From contig NZ_JAQYWB010000056.1 of NCBI RefSeq assembly GCF_030145185.1, positions 1 to 38,763 on the forward strand: DNA of 38,763 bases. Reading direction: 5' to 3'. The stretch comes from Desulfoluna sp. GTDB lineage: Bacteria > Desulfobacterota > Desulfobacteria > Desulfobacterales > Desulfolunaceae. The stretch's first letter is position 1. Every line of letters starts with the position of its first letter. The notes beneath the pieces were generated by a model. That model did not search any database and was not told the origin of the DNA. It saw nothing but the letters and a program-made list of their open reading frames with translations. The position numbers were made by a program, and so were the translations under genes. Shown here one piece after another: positions 30,630 to 38,763 of the stretch.

Positions 30630-33600
30630 CTACTCGGCCCCCACCACCCGATTGATCACCTCTTCCAGATCTTTTTTCTTGATGGGCTTGGCAATGTACT
30701 CGTCCATGCCCGCCCCCAGAAAACGCTCCCGATCCCCGGTCATGGCGTTGGCCGTGACGGCAATGATGGGAACGTGCCCCACCTTTTGGCTCAACACCTC
30801 CGGCGTCTCCTTTTCCAGCCGCCGTATCTCCGACGCCGCTTCCAGGCCATCCATCTCCGGCATCTGTCCATCCATCAGGACCAGATCAAAGGCTTCCTCT
30901 GCAAAGGCGCCCACCGCTTCAAGGCCGTTGCTGACCACCCTCACCGTGTGCCCAAGTTTCTTCAGCATATTGACCGCCACACGCTGATTCATGCGGTTGT
31001 CCTCGGCAAGCAGAACATGGATGGAAGGCATCCCTTTCCCTTCTGGGGCCGACGCACCTCGCTCCTCTTCCACCGTCTGTGCCAGGGGAAGAAACCGAGC
31101 CCCTGCCTCCGCCTGGTTCAGAATCTGAATCAACCGCTCATAGAGCTCTTTCTTTCTGACAGGCTTGGTCAGGTAAGCCGCAAAGCCCACCTCTTTCATG
31201 CGCACGGCATCCCCCCGCTGACCGATGGAGGTGGCCATCAGAAGGGGGATCCCCTTTGTGGTCGCCTGCGCCTTGAAGCGACGTCCCAGCTCTTCGCCAT
31301 CCATACCGGGCATCTGCATGTCGATGATGGCGGCATGAAAGGGTATGCCCTCATGAAAAGCCCGATCGGCAACCGCCAGGGCATCCGGCCCCGAGGCTAC
31401 TTCGGCCACACGACATCCCCAGGAGCGGGCATACTCCTTGAACACCAGGCGATTCACCGAGTTGTCATCCACAATAAGCAGATGAATATTCTCCAGGGCG
31501 TTGCTGTGATGAAACCACTCCTCCTGGACATCCACCTGTTTTTCAAACTCAGCAGTGAACCAGAAGGTGGTACCCCAGCCCAGGCGGCTCTCTCCCCCGA
31601 TCTTTCCCCCCATCAAATGGGTCAACTGCTTGGAAATGGAGAGCCCCAACCCGGTCCCCCCATACTTGCGTGTGGTGGACGCATCCTCCTGCGAGAAAGA
31701 GTCAAAAATCCGTGCCAGAGCCTCCTCCCGGATCCCGATGCCTGTATCCACCACCTCAAAAAAGAGCCTCACCCGCTGCGCACATGTCTTTTTCAAGGCC
31801 ACCCGGATCATCACACTGCCCTTCTCCACAAACTTGACGGCATTGCCTGCCAGATTGGTTAAAATCTGCCGAAGCCGAACCGGGTCCCCCAGAAGGTAGA
31901 CCGGCACGTTATCGTGAATCAAACATCCGAAATCAATCGCCTTCTCTCGGGCTTTAATGGCCATCACATCGCTGAGATCCTCCAGGACCGTCCGCAGGTT
32001 AAACTCAATCTCTTCAATATCCAGTTTGCCCGCCTCGATCTTGGAAAAATCGAGAATGTCGTTAATAAGAATGAGAAGGGCGTCGGCACTGGACTTCACC
32101 GATTCGGCGTAATCCCTCTGTTCATGGGTCAATCCGGTATCCAGAAGGATATCAATCATCCCGATAACCCCATTCATGGGGGTCCGGATCTCGTGACTCA
32201 TGTTGGCCAGAAAGGCGCTTTTGGCCCGTGTCGCGGCCTCCGCTTCCTCCTTGGCCCGTTTCAACACCGTCTCGGCATGTTTCTGTAGGCTGATGTCCCG
32301 GCAGATCCAGACAATGCCAATGGGGTTGCCCTGACGATCCGCCATGAGCGATGAGCTCGTCCAGGTAGGAAACTCCCGACCGTTGCGGGACACATGCCCA
32401 ATCTCCCCTTCACAGCTTCCGTATTGCACCACCTTGTTCAGGAAATCCTGAAAATGATCGTCCACCTGGAGACGGGTGTGAAAGGTCTCCAGATTGACCC
32501 CCGTCAATTCATCGGCGCGGTACCCATGCATCTCCGCCCAAGACGGATTGACAAACTCCACCACCCCCTTCAAATCAGCAACGGCGATGCCGTCCACGGA
32601 CTGCTCCATGGCGGCCTTAAAGCGCAGAAGCGAGTTTTCGTTGAGCTTGCGCTCCGTGATATCCTGCACCGTCCCAATGAGGGAAACCACCTCGCCGGAT
32701 CGCGTGAACTCCTTGACCTCCGGCACCTCTGCACGGACCCATCGCTGGGCACCATCGGCTCGAACAATCCGGTATTCCAAGGCATGTCCCTGACCGGTTT
32801 CCACCAACTGGCGCCCCATCCGAATGACGCTCTCCCGGTCATCCGGATGCACCATGCGATGGATCACCTCCTCGAACCGGCCCTCCCGGATATCACTGTC
32901 ACGATCGTAGATCTCCATCATCACTTCCGAGAAAAAAACCTGATCGGCCTTCAGGTCCCACTCCCAGCTCCCAAGCCCGGCAATGCGGTTGGCCCGTTTA
33001 AACGAATTCTCATTCTCCCGAAGCCGTTTTTCTGCAAACCGTTTCTCCTCCAGCTCCTCAACCAGGGTATCATTGACCTTCTCCAGCTGACGGGTCCGCC
33101 GGTTCACCACGTCCTCAAGGGTTTCCCGGTGTTTGGTCAAAATGAGCTCCGCCTGCAGACGCCTGCTGACCGTTCCCCAGAGAACAATGACCGCTGTAAT
33201 CATAATCAGTCCGGACAAATATCCGGCCTGGGTAATCCGCCGCTGACCGAGCGGCAAAGGGGGATAAACATCATTGACAAACAACCCCACCAGGCGCCAC
33301 CGATAAACCGAGACCGGCACCCTCTCAATTCGGTACCGAAGCGCCCCCACCTCGACCTCTTTGTCATCATAGGCCCAGTTCAGACGCCTGAGCGAATGCC
33401 CCACAAACTGCCGCTCAAAATCAAAGGAATCGACCTCTGCCTCGACGGGATGTTGCACGCCATGGTAGAGCCATGCGGGGGTGTTGCCGGAAAAGACCAC
33501 ACCGGCAGCATTGAGAAGGACAACGGGAGACGAGGCCTGGCTGAAAAGCGTATCTACAGGCTCCATGTCCAACTTAAAAACCAGGACGCCCACGGGATCC

Positions 33601-34094
33601 AGCCCCTGCCCCATCACCGGATGAGACAGGTACAGCCCACGACGCAAAGTGGTCACCCCCACGGCTGGAAACACCCTCTTTCTTCCCGTCATGGCATACT
33701 TGAAGTAGGGACGAAATCGGTAATTGTTCCCCGTCAACCGCTGCCCCCCCTCGTACGCAGAGCTCGTAACGACATCTCCCTCGCGGTTCATCAGGTAAAC
33801 AATCGCCACATCTTCCACCGCCGCCAGCACATCAAGCAATCGCTCCATCTCCGACCCCGGAGGTGAGCCTCCCCCTGGGAGCGCCCCCACCACCCGAGGA
33901 TTGCGGCTCAGGCTTTCAAGGGTCTTCCAGCGATAGGACAACATCTCCTCAAGCGCCCCACCGTAGCCGCGCAGCTCTGCCAGGTGGTCCTCTCGACGTA
34001 TTTCACCCTTCAACTGGAACACGCTGAACCAAAGGGCGATAGAAAACACGGCCACCAGAAAAACCCAGCTAAAAATGTAGCGCCATAACTTCAT
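30630..34094 (-). CDS. Hybrid sensor histidine kinase, Cache-PAS-PAS-HisKA-HATPase-REC-REC
   Basis: The 1154-residue membrane kinase has a helix at 8-28, a periplasmic Cache-like domain (30-290) and a second helix at 290-310. A coiled coil (315-360), two PAS domains (about 365-480 and 490-605), HisKA with His634 ([12 protein letters not shown]), HATPase (about 720-850), and receivers with Asp925 (IIDMQMPGMDG) and Asp1075 (LMDGQMPEMDG) follow. No Hpt domain is present, so phosphate may pass to a separate Hpt protein or stay as an internal switch. Cache domains typically bind small organic ligands such as amino or carboxylic acids. The HD-GYP gene follows after 29 bases, so c-di-GMP breakdown is the likely output. 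Confidence 0.92.
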   Translation of the reverse strand: MKLWRYIFSWVFLVAVFSIALWFSVFQLKGEIRREDHLAELRGYGGALEEMLSYRWKTLESLSRNPRVVGALPGGGSPPGSEMERLLDVLAAVEDVAIVYLMNREGDVVTSSAYEGGQRLTGNNYRFRPYFKYAMTGRKRVFPAVGVTTLRRGLYLSHPVMGQGLDPVGVLVFKLDMEPVDTLFSQASSPVVLLNAAGVVFSGNTPAWLYHGVQHPVEAEVDSFDFERQFVGHSLRRLNWAYDDKEVEVGALRYRIERVPVSVYRWRLVGLFVNDVYPPLPLGQRRITQAGYLSGLIMITAVIVLWGTVSRRLQAELILTKHRETLEDVVNRRTRQLEKVNDTLVEELEEKRFAEKRLRENENSFKRANRIAGLGSWEWDLKADQVFFSEVMMEIYDRDSDIREGRFEEVIHRMVHPDDRESVIRMGRQLVETGQGHALEYRIVRADGAQRWVRAEVPEVKEFTRSGEVVSLIGTVQDITERKLNENSLLRFKAAMEQSVDGIAVADLKGVVEFVNPSWAEMHGYRADELTGVNLETFHTRLQVDDHFQDFLNKVVQYGSCEGEIGHVSRNGREFPTWTSSSLMADRQGNPIGIVWICRDISLQKHAETVLKRAKEEAEAATRAKSAFLANMSHEIRTPMNGVIGMIDILLDTGLTHEQRDYAESVKSSADALLILINDILDFSKIEAGKLDIEEIEFNLRTVLEDLSDVMAIKAREKAIDFGCLIHDNVPVYLLGDPVRLRQILTNLAGNAVKFVEKGSVMIRVALKKTCAQRVRLFFEVVDTGIGIREEALARIFDSFSQEDASTTRKYGGTGLGLSISKQLTHLMGGKIGGESRLGWGTTFWFTAEFEKQVDVQEEWFHHSNALENIHLLIVDDNSVNRLVFKEYARSWGCRVAEVASGPDALAVADRAFHEGIPFHAAIIDMQMPGMDGEELGRRFKAQATTKGIPLLMATSIGQRGDAVRMKEVGFAAYLTKPVRKKELYERLIQILNQAEAGARFLPLAQTVEEERGASAPEGKGMPSIHVLLAEDNRMNQRVAVNMLKKLGHTVRVVSNGLEAVGAFAEEAFDLVLMDGQMPEMDGLEAASEIRRLEKETPEVLSQKVGHVPIIAVTANAMTGDRERFLGAGMDEYIAKPIKKKDLEEVINRVVGAE

Positions 34095-34197
34095 AAATCA
34101 TGACACTCCGGCGTTTGGGGGTTGAATAAAGATGAAAAACCGGCGGAAAAGGCCTGTCCGCCAGGGATGTGTGCGACATGCTGATGATTGCCCGATC

Positions 34198-34227
34198 AGT
34201 ATACACGCAGGGACAAGGGGGCGTCAA
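34198..34227 (-). promoter_or_regulatory. Sigma-70 promoter of the hybrid kinase/HD-GYP operon
   Basis: Minus strand TTGACG (34222-34227), 18 bp, TATACT (34198-34203). It lies ~100 bases before the ATG at 34094 and after the helicase stop at 34254, so the kinase operon is separate from the helicase operon. Confidence 0.6.
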
Positions 34228-34253
34228 TTTGTTTGGATTTTCCGGGAGTTGCC

Positions 34254-37118
34254 TTACCAGACAACAGGGAGGCGCACCAGGGTACAGGCTTTGTTCTGGA
34301 AGAGAAGGTGACCTTTTTCGCGACCGTAGAGGTAAAGATCGCGGGTCAGGGCCACGTCTTTCGTACAATACTCTGCGATGAGATCCAGCCGCCCCTCCTT
34401 CCACCAGGCCAGGGCGGTCAGCCCGTCGGCACTTTTTTCAGCGCCCAGGGTGTGAGTGGAGAGGTGATCCAGAGAGAGCCGGTACCCGAGCCGCTTGTGG
34501 ACCTCATCGAGAAGATCCAAGGTGGGAAGGCTGTAGAAATCGACGCCGCAGACGCCGGAGAGCACCTCGTAATCAAAACGCCGGATATTAAACCCCACGA
34601 CCAGATCCATATCCTTAAGGAGCCTGGCCATCTCAGGAATCTGGTCCTCGGTCCAGGTGGAAAAGTCGTTGGTTTTTGAATCGTAGAGCACCGCGCAGCT
34701 CACCCCCATGAATCGGGCGCGTCCCCAGCCCCCCACCTCCTGGGCCGACCGCCGGGTCTCCACGTCCAGAACGGCAAACCGCCCGGGGGCGGCAGGCTGT
34801 TCATCGCCCCTCTCCTTCCGTGGTGCCGGGAACCGAGGCATGGGTTCAGCCGCACGAAGGGCCTCATCCAAAGGGACGTTCAACTTTTCCAGGAGCACCC
34901 GGGCCGCCTCTTTGTCGATGGGCCGGTTTCCTGAGCCGCATTTCGGCGAGTGGACACAGGCCGGGCACCCCGTCTCGCAGGGACAGGCGCTGATCACCGA
35001 AAGAGTCCGGTCAAACAGGGCATCGGCCTCGCCGAACACCCCGCTGCAGATCCCGATGCCCCCGGGAAATCCGTCGTAAATAAACACCGCCCCCTTGCCC
35101 AGCTGGGGATGATGGGGAATGGAGATCCCCCCGATGTCGTTTCGATCGGCCATGGCAAAAAGGGGCAGGATCCCGATGGCAGCATGCTCCACCGCATGAA
35201 TGCCCCCCATGAAATGGCGTTGCTCCGTCTCCATGGCGACCCGCACCGCCTCGGGAACCTCCAGCCAGAGCCCTTCGGTTTCAAAAATCTGGGGCGGCAG
35301 GTCCAGGGGAATCACCGTGAGAAGCCGCTGGCCCTTGACCAGCCGTTTCTCGTAACCGGTGATGGTCTCGGTGACTTTCAACTTCCCCACGCCCACCCAG
35401 GCATTCCCCAAAGGCTTGCGATCCATCACCTCTAAAATCTCTGTCTCTTTGTGGCTGCGGATACGGGTAAAATAATGAACGCGCTGCTTGTGCGCCACGG
35501 CTACGCGCTTGTCCAGGTCCAGCTCCGTCACCACATAGGAGTCGCCCCGATGAATATACACCGCGCCCGGGTAGGTCTCCCGCACGGCCCTGCCCCCGTC
35601 GACGCTGCCGATCAGCTCACCGCTCCCGCCGTCGACGATATCAAAGGTGTCCCCTGTCCCTCGAAGCGCCACCGACCGCTGCGGGAATTTCCGGTGGGAG
35701 AAGAGCATCTCTCCATCTGCGCTGGCCAGAAGGGTTCCGTACGTCTCCATCCGGGAGAGCTTATCGGCCACCGACGCCTGCTGAAACAAAGGCTCACCCC
35801 GACGGATGGGAAGCTCTGCCGCCGCACAGTCCAGGTGCTTGGCCATGAGCACCTCGTTGGCCGGGTTCACCACCGCCTTTTCCGGTTCCATGGAAAAAAA
35901 GAGCTCCGGGTGGGTCATCATGTACTGGTCCAGAGCGTCCTCCTGGGCAATGAGCACCACCAGAGAATCGCGCCCGCTTCGCCCCACACGCCCGGCCCGC
36001 TGCCAGGTGGCCATGATGCTCCCCGGATACCCCACGAGGATGCAGAGATCGAGCCCGCCGATGTCAATGCCCAGCTCCAGGGCGCTGGTAGAGACCACCG
36101 TCAGAAGCTCGCCTTCCGTCATCCTCCGTTCGATCTCCCGGCGCTCCTCCGGCAGAAAGCCGGAGCGGTACGCAGTGATCTTGTCACCGAAGGAAGCCTT
36201 TTTGGACGCCGCCCAGAGGGCAATCAGCTCCGTCATCTTCCGGGACTGACAATAGACGATGGTCCGAAGCTCCCGGTGCATGGCCGAATGGATCAGCTTG
36301 ATGGCCGCCTGGGAAGCCGCTTCCGGGGTGTTGAGCAGGATAAAATGTTTGGTAGACGCCGGGGATCCGCTCTCGGTGATGGCCGACACCTTCACATCGG
36401 CGAGCAAAGAGGTGTGCTCCGCCGGATTGCCGATGGTGGCTGAAGAGAAAACAAAACACGGATCCGAGCCGTAATACCGGCAGATCCGCTTGAGACGCCG
36501 GAACACCCAGGCCATATGAGACCCCATCACCCCTTTTAAGGTATGGACCTCATCCACCACCACAAACCGAAGTCCCCTCAGGAAGGTTGCCCAGGAGGCG
36601 TGGTAGGGGAGAATGGAGAGGTGCAGCATCTCCGGATTGGTCATGAGGATATGGGGAGGCCGGGTGCGGATCTTCTTTCGGGCATGGGGCGGGGTGTCCC
36701 CGTCATAGATGGCGGCACTCACCGGCTCACCGGCGAAGATGGCACCCGTCAGACGCTCCAGGCTCTTCAACTGATCCTGGGCCAGGGCTTTCAGCGGAAA
36801 AAGATACAGAGCCCGGGTGTCCGGGTGTTCCAGCACCTTCTCCACCACCGGGAGATTGTAAATCAAACTCTTGCCGCTGGCCGTGGGGGTGGCCACCACG
36901 GTGTGCTCACCCCGCCGAATCGCTTCGATGGCCGCGACCTGATGACTGTAAAGCCGATCGACCCCCAGCCCCTTCAACGCCACGGCAAGGGCAGGCGGCA
37001 AAGGCGGATCCAGCTCCCCGAGTTTGGATTCCCGTCCGGGAATCACCTTGTGTGCGGCAATCTGGTGAGAAAAGACGGCGTGATGCGTCATGCCCCGGAT
37101 GTAATCATCAATCGCCAT
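34254..37118 (-). CDS. DEAD/DEAH helicase with DUF1998 zinc region fused to a DEDD exonuclease
   Basis: The 954 residues join two enzymes. The helicase part (1-755) has TPTASGKS (77-84), DEVH (189-192), SSAT, ARG-type motif VI (QRAGRVGRSGR) and a Cys cluster C714-x3-C718-x2-C721-x5-C727, the DUF1998/MZB region of the Hrq1/MrfA family. After a Pro-rich linker (about 757-780) comes an RNase H-fold exonuclease (781-945) with DVET (Asp785, Glu787), N844 and Asp849 (GFNIRRFD) and YCTKD (Tyr917, Asp921), a complete DEDDy set. In Bacillus, MrfA and MrfB are separate proteins for mitomycin-type DNA damage repair; here the two activities are one chain. ATG 37118 directly follows the yigZ stop. Confidence 0.9.
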   Translation of the reverse strand: MAIDDYIRGMTHHAVFSHQIAAHKVIPGRESKLGELDPPLPPALAVALKGLGVDRLYSHQVAAIEAIRRGEHTVVATPTASGKSLIYNLPVVEKVLEHPDTRALYLFPLKALAQDQLKSLERLTGAIFAGEPVSAAIYDGDTPPHARKKIRTRPPHILMTNPEMLHLSILPYHASWATFLRGLRFVVVDEVHTLKGVMGSHMAWVFRRLKRICRYYGSDPCFVFSSATIGNPAEHTSLLADVKVSAITESGSPASTKHFILLNTPEAASQAAIKLIHSAMHRELRTIVYCQSRKMTELIALWAASKKASFGDKITAYRSGFLPEERREIERRMTEGELLTVVSTSALELGIDIGGLDLCILVGYPGSIMATWQRAGRVGRSGRDSLVVLIAQEDALDQYMMTHPELFFSMEPEKAVVNPANEVLMAKHLDCAAAELPIRRGEPLFQQASVADKLSRMETYGTLLASADGEMLFSHRKFPQRSVALRGTGDTFDIVDGGSGELIGSVDGGRAVRETYPGAVYIHRGDSYVVTELDLDKRVAVAHKQRVHYFTRIRSHKETEILEVMDRKPLGNAWVGVGKLKVTETITGYEKRLVKGQRLLTVIPLDLPPQIFETEGLWLEVPEAVRVAMETEQRHFMGGIHAVEHAAIGILPLFAMADRNDIGGISIPHHPQLGKGAVFIYDGFPGGIGICSGVFGEADALFDRTLSVISACPCETGCPACVHSPKCGSGNRPIDKEAARVLLEKLNVPLDEALRAAEPMPRFPAPRKERGDEQPAAPGRFAVLDVETRRSAQEVGGWGRARFMGVSCAVLYDSKTNDFSTWTEDQIPEMARLLKDMDLVVGFNIRRFDYEVLSGVCGVDFYSLPTLDLLDEVHKRLGYRLSLDHLSTHTLGAEKSADGLTALAWWKEGRLDLIAEYCTKDVALTRDLYLYGREKGHLLFQNKACTLVRLPVVW

Positions 37119-37712
37119 CTACCCCTCCACCACCCGTGCCATCTGAGACACACGGGAAAAAAAACCGGCTTTCGAAGCCTCCGGCAGCCTCACCGTCACC
37201 CTCACCACCGCCGAAAACGCTTCGCAAACCACCTCTCCCCCATGGGCCGCCAGCTCATGCTTCACCGACTTTAAATCCTCGTAGCCCACCTCCAGCTGCA
37301 CCGGCTCAGAGGTCGCGTAAAAAATCGTCGGCAACGTCTCCAGACACCGCTTCACCATCCCGCCATAGGCCCGAACCAAACCGCCGGTCCCCAGCTTGGT
37401 GCCCCCGAAATACCGGGTCACCACCGCCGCAATCTCGCCGACGCCGCAATGGGTGAGCACCTGATGCATGGGCGGCCCGGCCGTGCCCCGCGGCTCGCCG
37501 TCGTCCCCCATGCCCGAGAGAGAGTCCCCCGGAGGACCCGCCACAAAGGCATGGCAGTTGTGGGTGGCGTCCCTGAATTCCCGCTTCACGGTCTCCAGAA
37601 ACACCCGGGCCTCATCGGAAGAGGCCACCCGACCCGCCGTGGCGATAAACAGACTCCCTCCAATCTTCTCTTCCACCCGGTGCACCCCCACCGGAACCCT
37701 GTACCCATCCAT
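37119..37712 (-). CDS. yigZ: YigZ/IMPACT family protein
   Basis: ATG 37712 lies 10 bases after AGGAGA; a TTG at 37739 is less likely. The 197 residues carry the IMPACT N-terminal domain (about 15-120) with the signature GTAGPPMHQVL and VTRYFGGTKLGTGGLVRAYG, then a short C-terminal alpha/beta domain. Members are related to yeast YIH1/IMPACT, which affects the GCN2 pathway, and bacterial ones may bind RNA or nucleotides, but no activity is settled. Its stop codon is directly followed by the ATG of the helicase-exonuclease gene, so translation is coupled. The joint operon hints at a nucleic-acid role. Confidence 0.9.
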   Translation of the reverse strand: MDGYRVPVGVHRVEEKIGGSLFIATAGRVASSDEARVFLETVKREFRDATHNCHAFVAGPPGDSLSGMGDDGEPRGTAGPPMHQVLTHCGVGEIAAVVTRYFGGTKLGTGGLVRAYGGMVKRCLETLPTIFYATSEPVQLEVGYEDLKSVKHELAAHGGEVVCEAFSAVVRVTVRLPEASKAGFFSRVSQMARVVEG

Positions 37713-38331
37713 GCGTCGTCCGTCTCCTGTGCGTCTCAATACATCAAATCTAAAGCTGTTGGGACTCTGGCCACCTCACGACCTCATTCGCCTGAAGCGT
37801 CAGGGGTTCCACCGTCCTCGCCGAGCCTGAAAGACGCGGCCCTTTTTGAACCCTGCCTACCATACGCATCCCCCGGAAAGGATGCAACCGGCCCCACTTT
37901 TTGTCCTTGGTTTTTTGGCTGTTTCATGGTTCTCTGAGACAGAGAATGATGCCCTGATGAGAACACAGGAGATGACAGACACACGGCACGCCATAAAAAG
38001 CCAGTTTTTGCTGCTGTTTGCAAGGCCGGGAAGAGGTGCCACGCACTCACCGTCGGTTCTGTTGACCCCGGCAACGCACCCCGGATAGACGCGGCAGCAT
38101 TCGCAAAAAATCACCGTTCACCGCACCCCGCAGCAACAGCCCTTGTTATAGGGGCCCCACGTCCTGTTGAATGTCGGTAACGCACATTCGGCCTTTTGCG
38201 AATTCACTGAAAAAATGTTGGCTTCCACAATCTTCTGGTATCTGATATATCAGACAAAGGACAGTCATCACACCAGGACCTCACAGGCACACCCACATTT
38301 AAAAAAAAAGAACCATGAGGAGATGCGATCC
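37713..38331. other. Divergent intergenic region
   Basis: About 620 bp. It contains a small hairpin TTCTCT-GAGAC-AGAGAA (near 37931-37947) and the palindrome at 38241-38254. No ORF with a ribosome site, tRNA or repeat of the GCCTCCGGCGGC family is seen. Confidence 0.5.
38241..38254. promoter_or_regulatory. Perfect 14-bp palindromic operator candidate
   Basis: TCTGATATATCAGA is an exact palindrome about 80 bases before the start of the hydrolase gene, in an otherwise unstructured upstream region. It fits a dimeric repressor site. Promoter boxes around it are weak. Confidence 0.5.
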
Positions 38332-38763
38332 ATGCCCACCCATCACACCATTCGTATTCAAGAATCCGATGTATTTCTTCGAAGAAGCGGCGCAGGAAAC
38401 CGCCAGAGCATCATCTTTCTTCACGGAATGCGCTTTTCATCCCTCAACTGGGAAGAGCTGGGTACCCTTGATCTTCTCGCCGACAAAGGCTTCGACGCCA
38501 TCGCCGTGGACCTGCCCGGATACGGCGAGTCCCCTGCCGCCGATATCGAAAAAGAGGAGGTGCTTCCCCTCATCATTGAAGCCCTCGGCGTCAAAGAGCC
38601 CATCATCGTCGCCCCCTCCTTCAGCGGCGAGTACGCCCTGCCCGTGGTCTCGGAGCACCCCTCGGACTTCACCGCCTTCGTGGCCCCGGCCTCCATCGGC
38701 ATCCCCGAAAACGCCGGCGCCCTCAAAGGCACCACCCTGCCCTTCCTCATCATCTGGGGCGAC
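38332..38763 (+). CDS. ABHD14-like alpha/beta hydrolase (partial, runs off window)
   Basis: Starting at ATG 38332, with GAGGAG 9 bases upstream, 144 codons are visible before the window ends. The sequence has the oxyanion loop HGMRFSSLNWEELGTL (31-46), DLPGYGES and the nucleophile segment APSFSGEYALP, in which Ser-x-Ser-Gly replaces the usual Gly-x-Ser-x-Gly. This arrangement is that of the ABHD14/CIB group (HGIRFSS..., PSLSGMYSLP). ILIIWGD-like sequence at the end is the strand that carries the acid residue. It is a cytoplasmic serine hydrolase of unknown substrate; some ABHD14 proteins act as deacetylases. The C-terminal His lies outside the window. Confidence 0.8.
   Translation, partial: MPTHHTIRIQESDVFLRRSGAGNRQSIIFLHGMRFSSLNWEELGTLDLLADKGFDAIAVDLPGYGESPAADIEKEEVLPLIIEALGVKEPIIVAPSFSGEYALPVVSEHPSDFTAFVAPASIGIPENAGALKGTTLPFLIIWGD

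Noticed and set aside
1-38763. tRNA or rRNA genes
   Set aside because: No cloverleaf-like segment with a T-loop GTTCRA block in proper context, and no rRNA segments, were recognised.

Overview
The window looks like chromosomal DNA of a free-living Gram-negative anaerobe, most likely a sulfate-reducer-type member of the Desulfobacterota. This is inference. It rests on a stand-alone small assimilatory-type sulfite reductase, an EpsC-type serine acetyltransferase next to cysteine synthase, many hybrid kinases and c-di-GMP proteins, sigma-54 regulation and generally high GC. The first ~2.3 kb is clearly AT-richer and looks acquired.

Region 1 (1-2350): two minus-strand genes, a small membrane protein and a SEC-C protein, are separated by a 62-bp site with the form of an integron attC. 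The outer end of the SEC-C cassette (1981-1989) is exactly complementary to the start of that attC, as expected of a mobile gene cassette. No integrase gene is visible. Next to the cassette end lies an array of about six degenerate ~40-bp units, each made of two small palindromes.

Region 2 (2350-13900): DUF2339 and DUF3999 membrane/envelope proteins, a periplasmic cyclophilin, an acyl-CoA synthetase and a small sulfite reductase are separated by copies of one GC-rich repeat family. Nearly every copy turns the same end toward the adjacent gene, so several genes are bracketed by inverted copies, and two proteins end in repeat-encoded residues (PPAAR). This is the most unusual large-scale pattern here.

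Region 3 (13900-14950): no large gene, but a predicted stand-alone small RNA (promoter, stems, terminator), a MITE-like element with inverted ends and a possible CCAG duplication, and a 57-residue ORF with a good ribosome site and a sigma-54 promoter.

Region 4 (14944-20185): a membrane diguanylate cyclase, a U32 family protein, an AMMECR1 protein, and a haloalkane dehalogenase-like hydrolase convergent with it.

Region 5 (20374-34227): a signalling and cysteine region. It holds a hybrid kinase overlapping a REC-GGDEF regulator; an NtrC-type regulator and its kinase, split by a repeat; a Cys-rich XRE regulator divergent from cysE-cysK; and a large Cache/PAS hybrid kinase followed by an HD-GYP protein with a C-terminal degenerate receiver. 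It can both make and degrade c-di-GMP.

Region 6 (34254-38763): a YigZ/IMPACT protein immediately followed by a helicase fused to a DEDD exonuclease (a natural MrfA-MrfB-like fusion), then the start of an ABHD14-like hydrolase that runs off the window behind a perfect 14-bp palindrome.

All names come from reading motifs; no database search was run.
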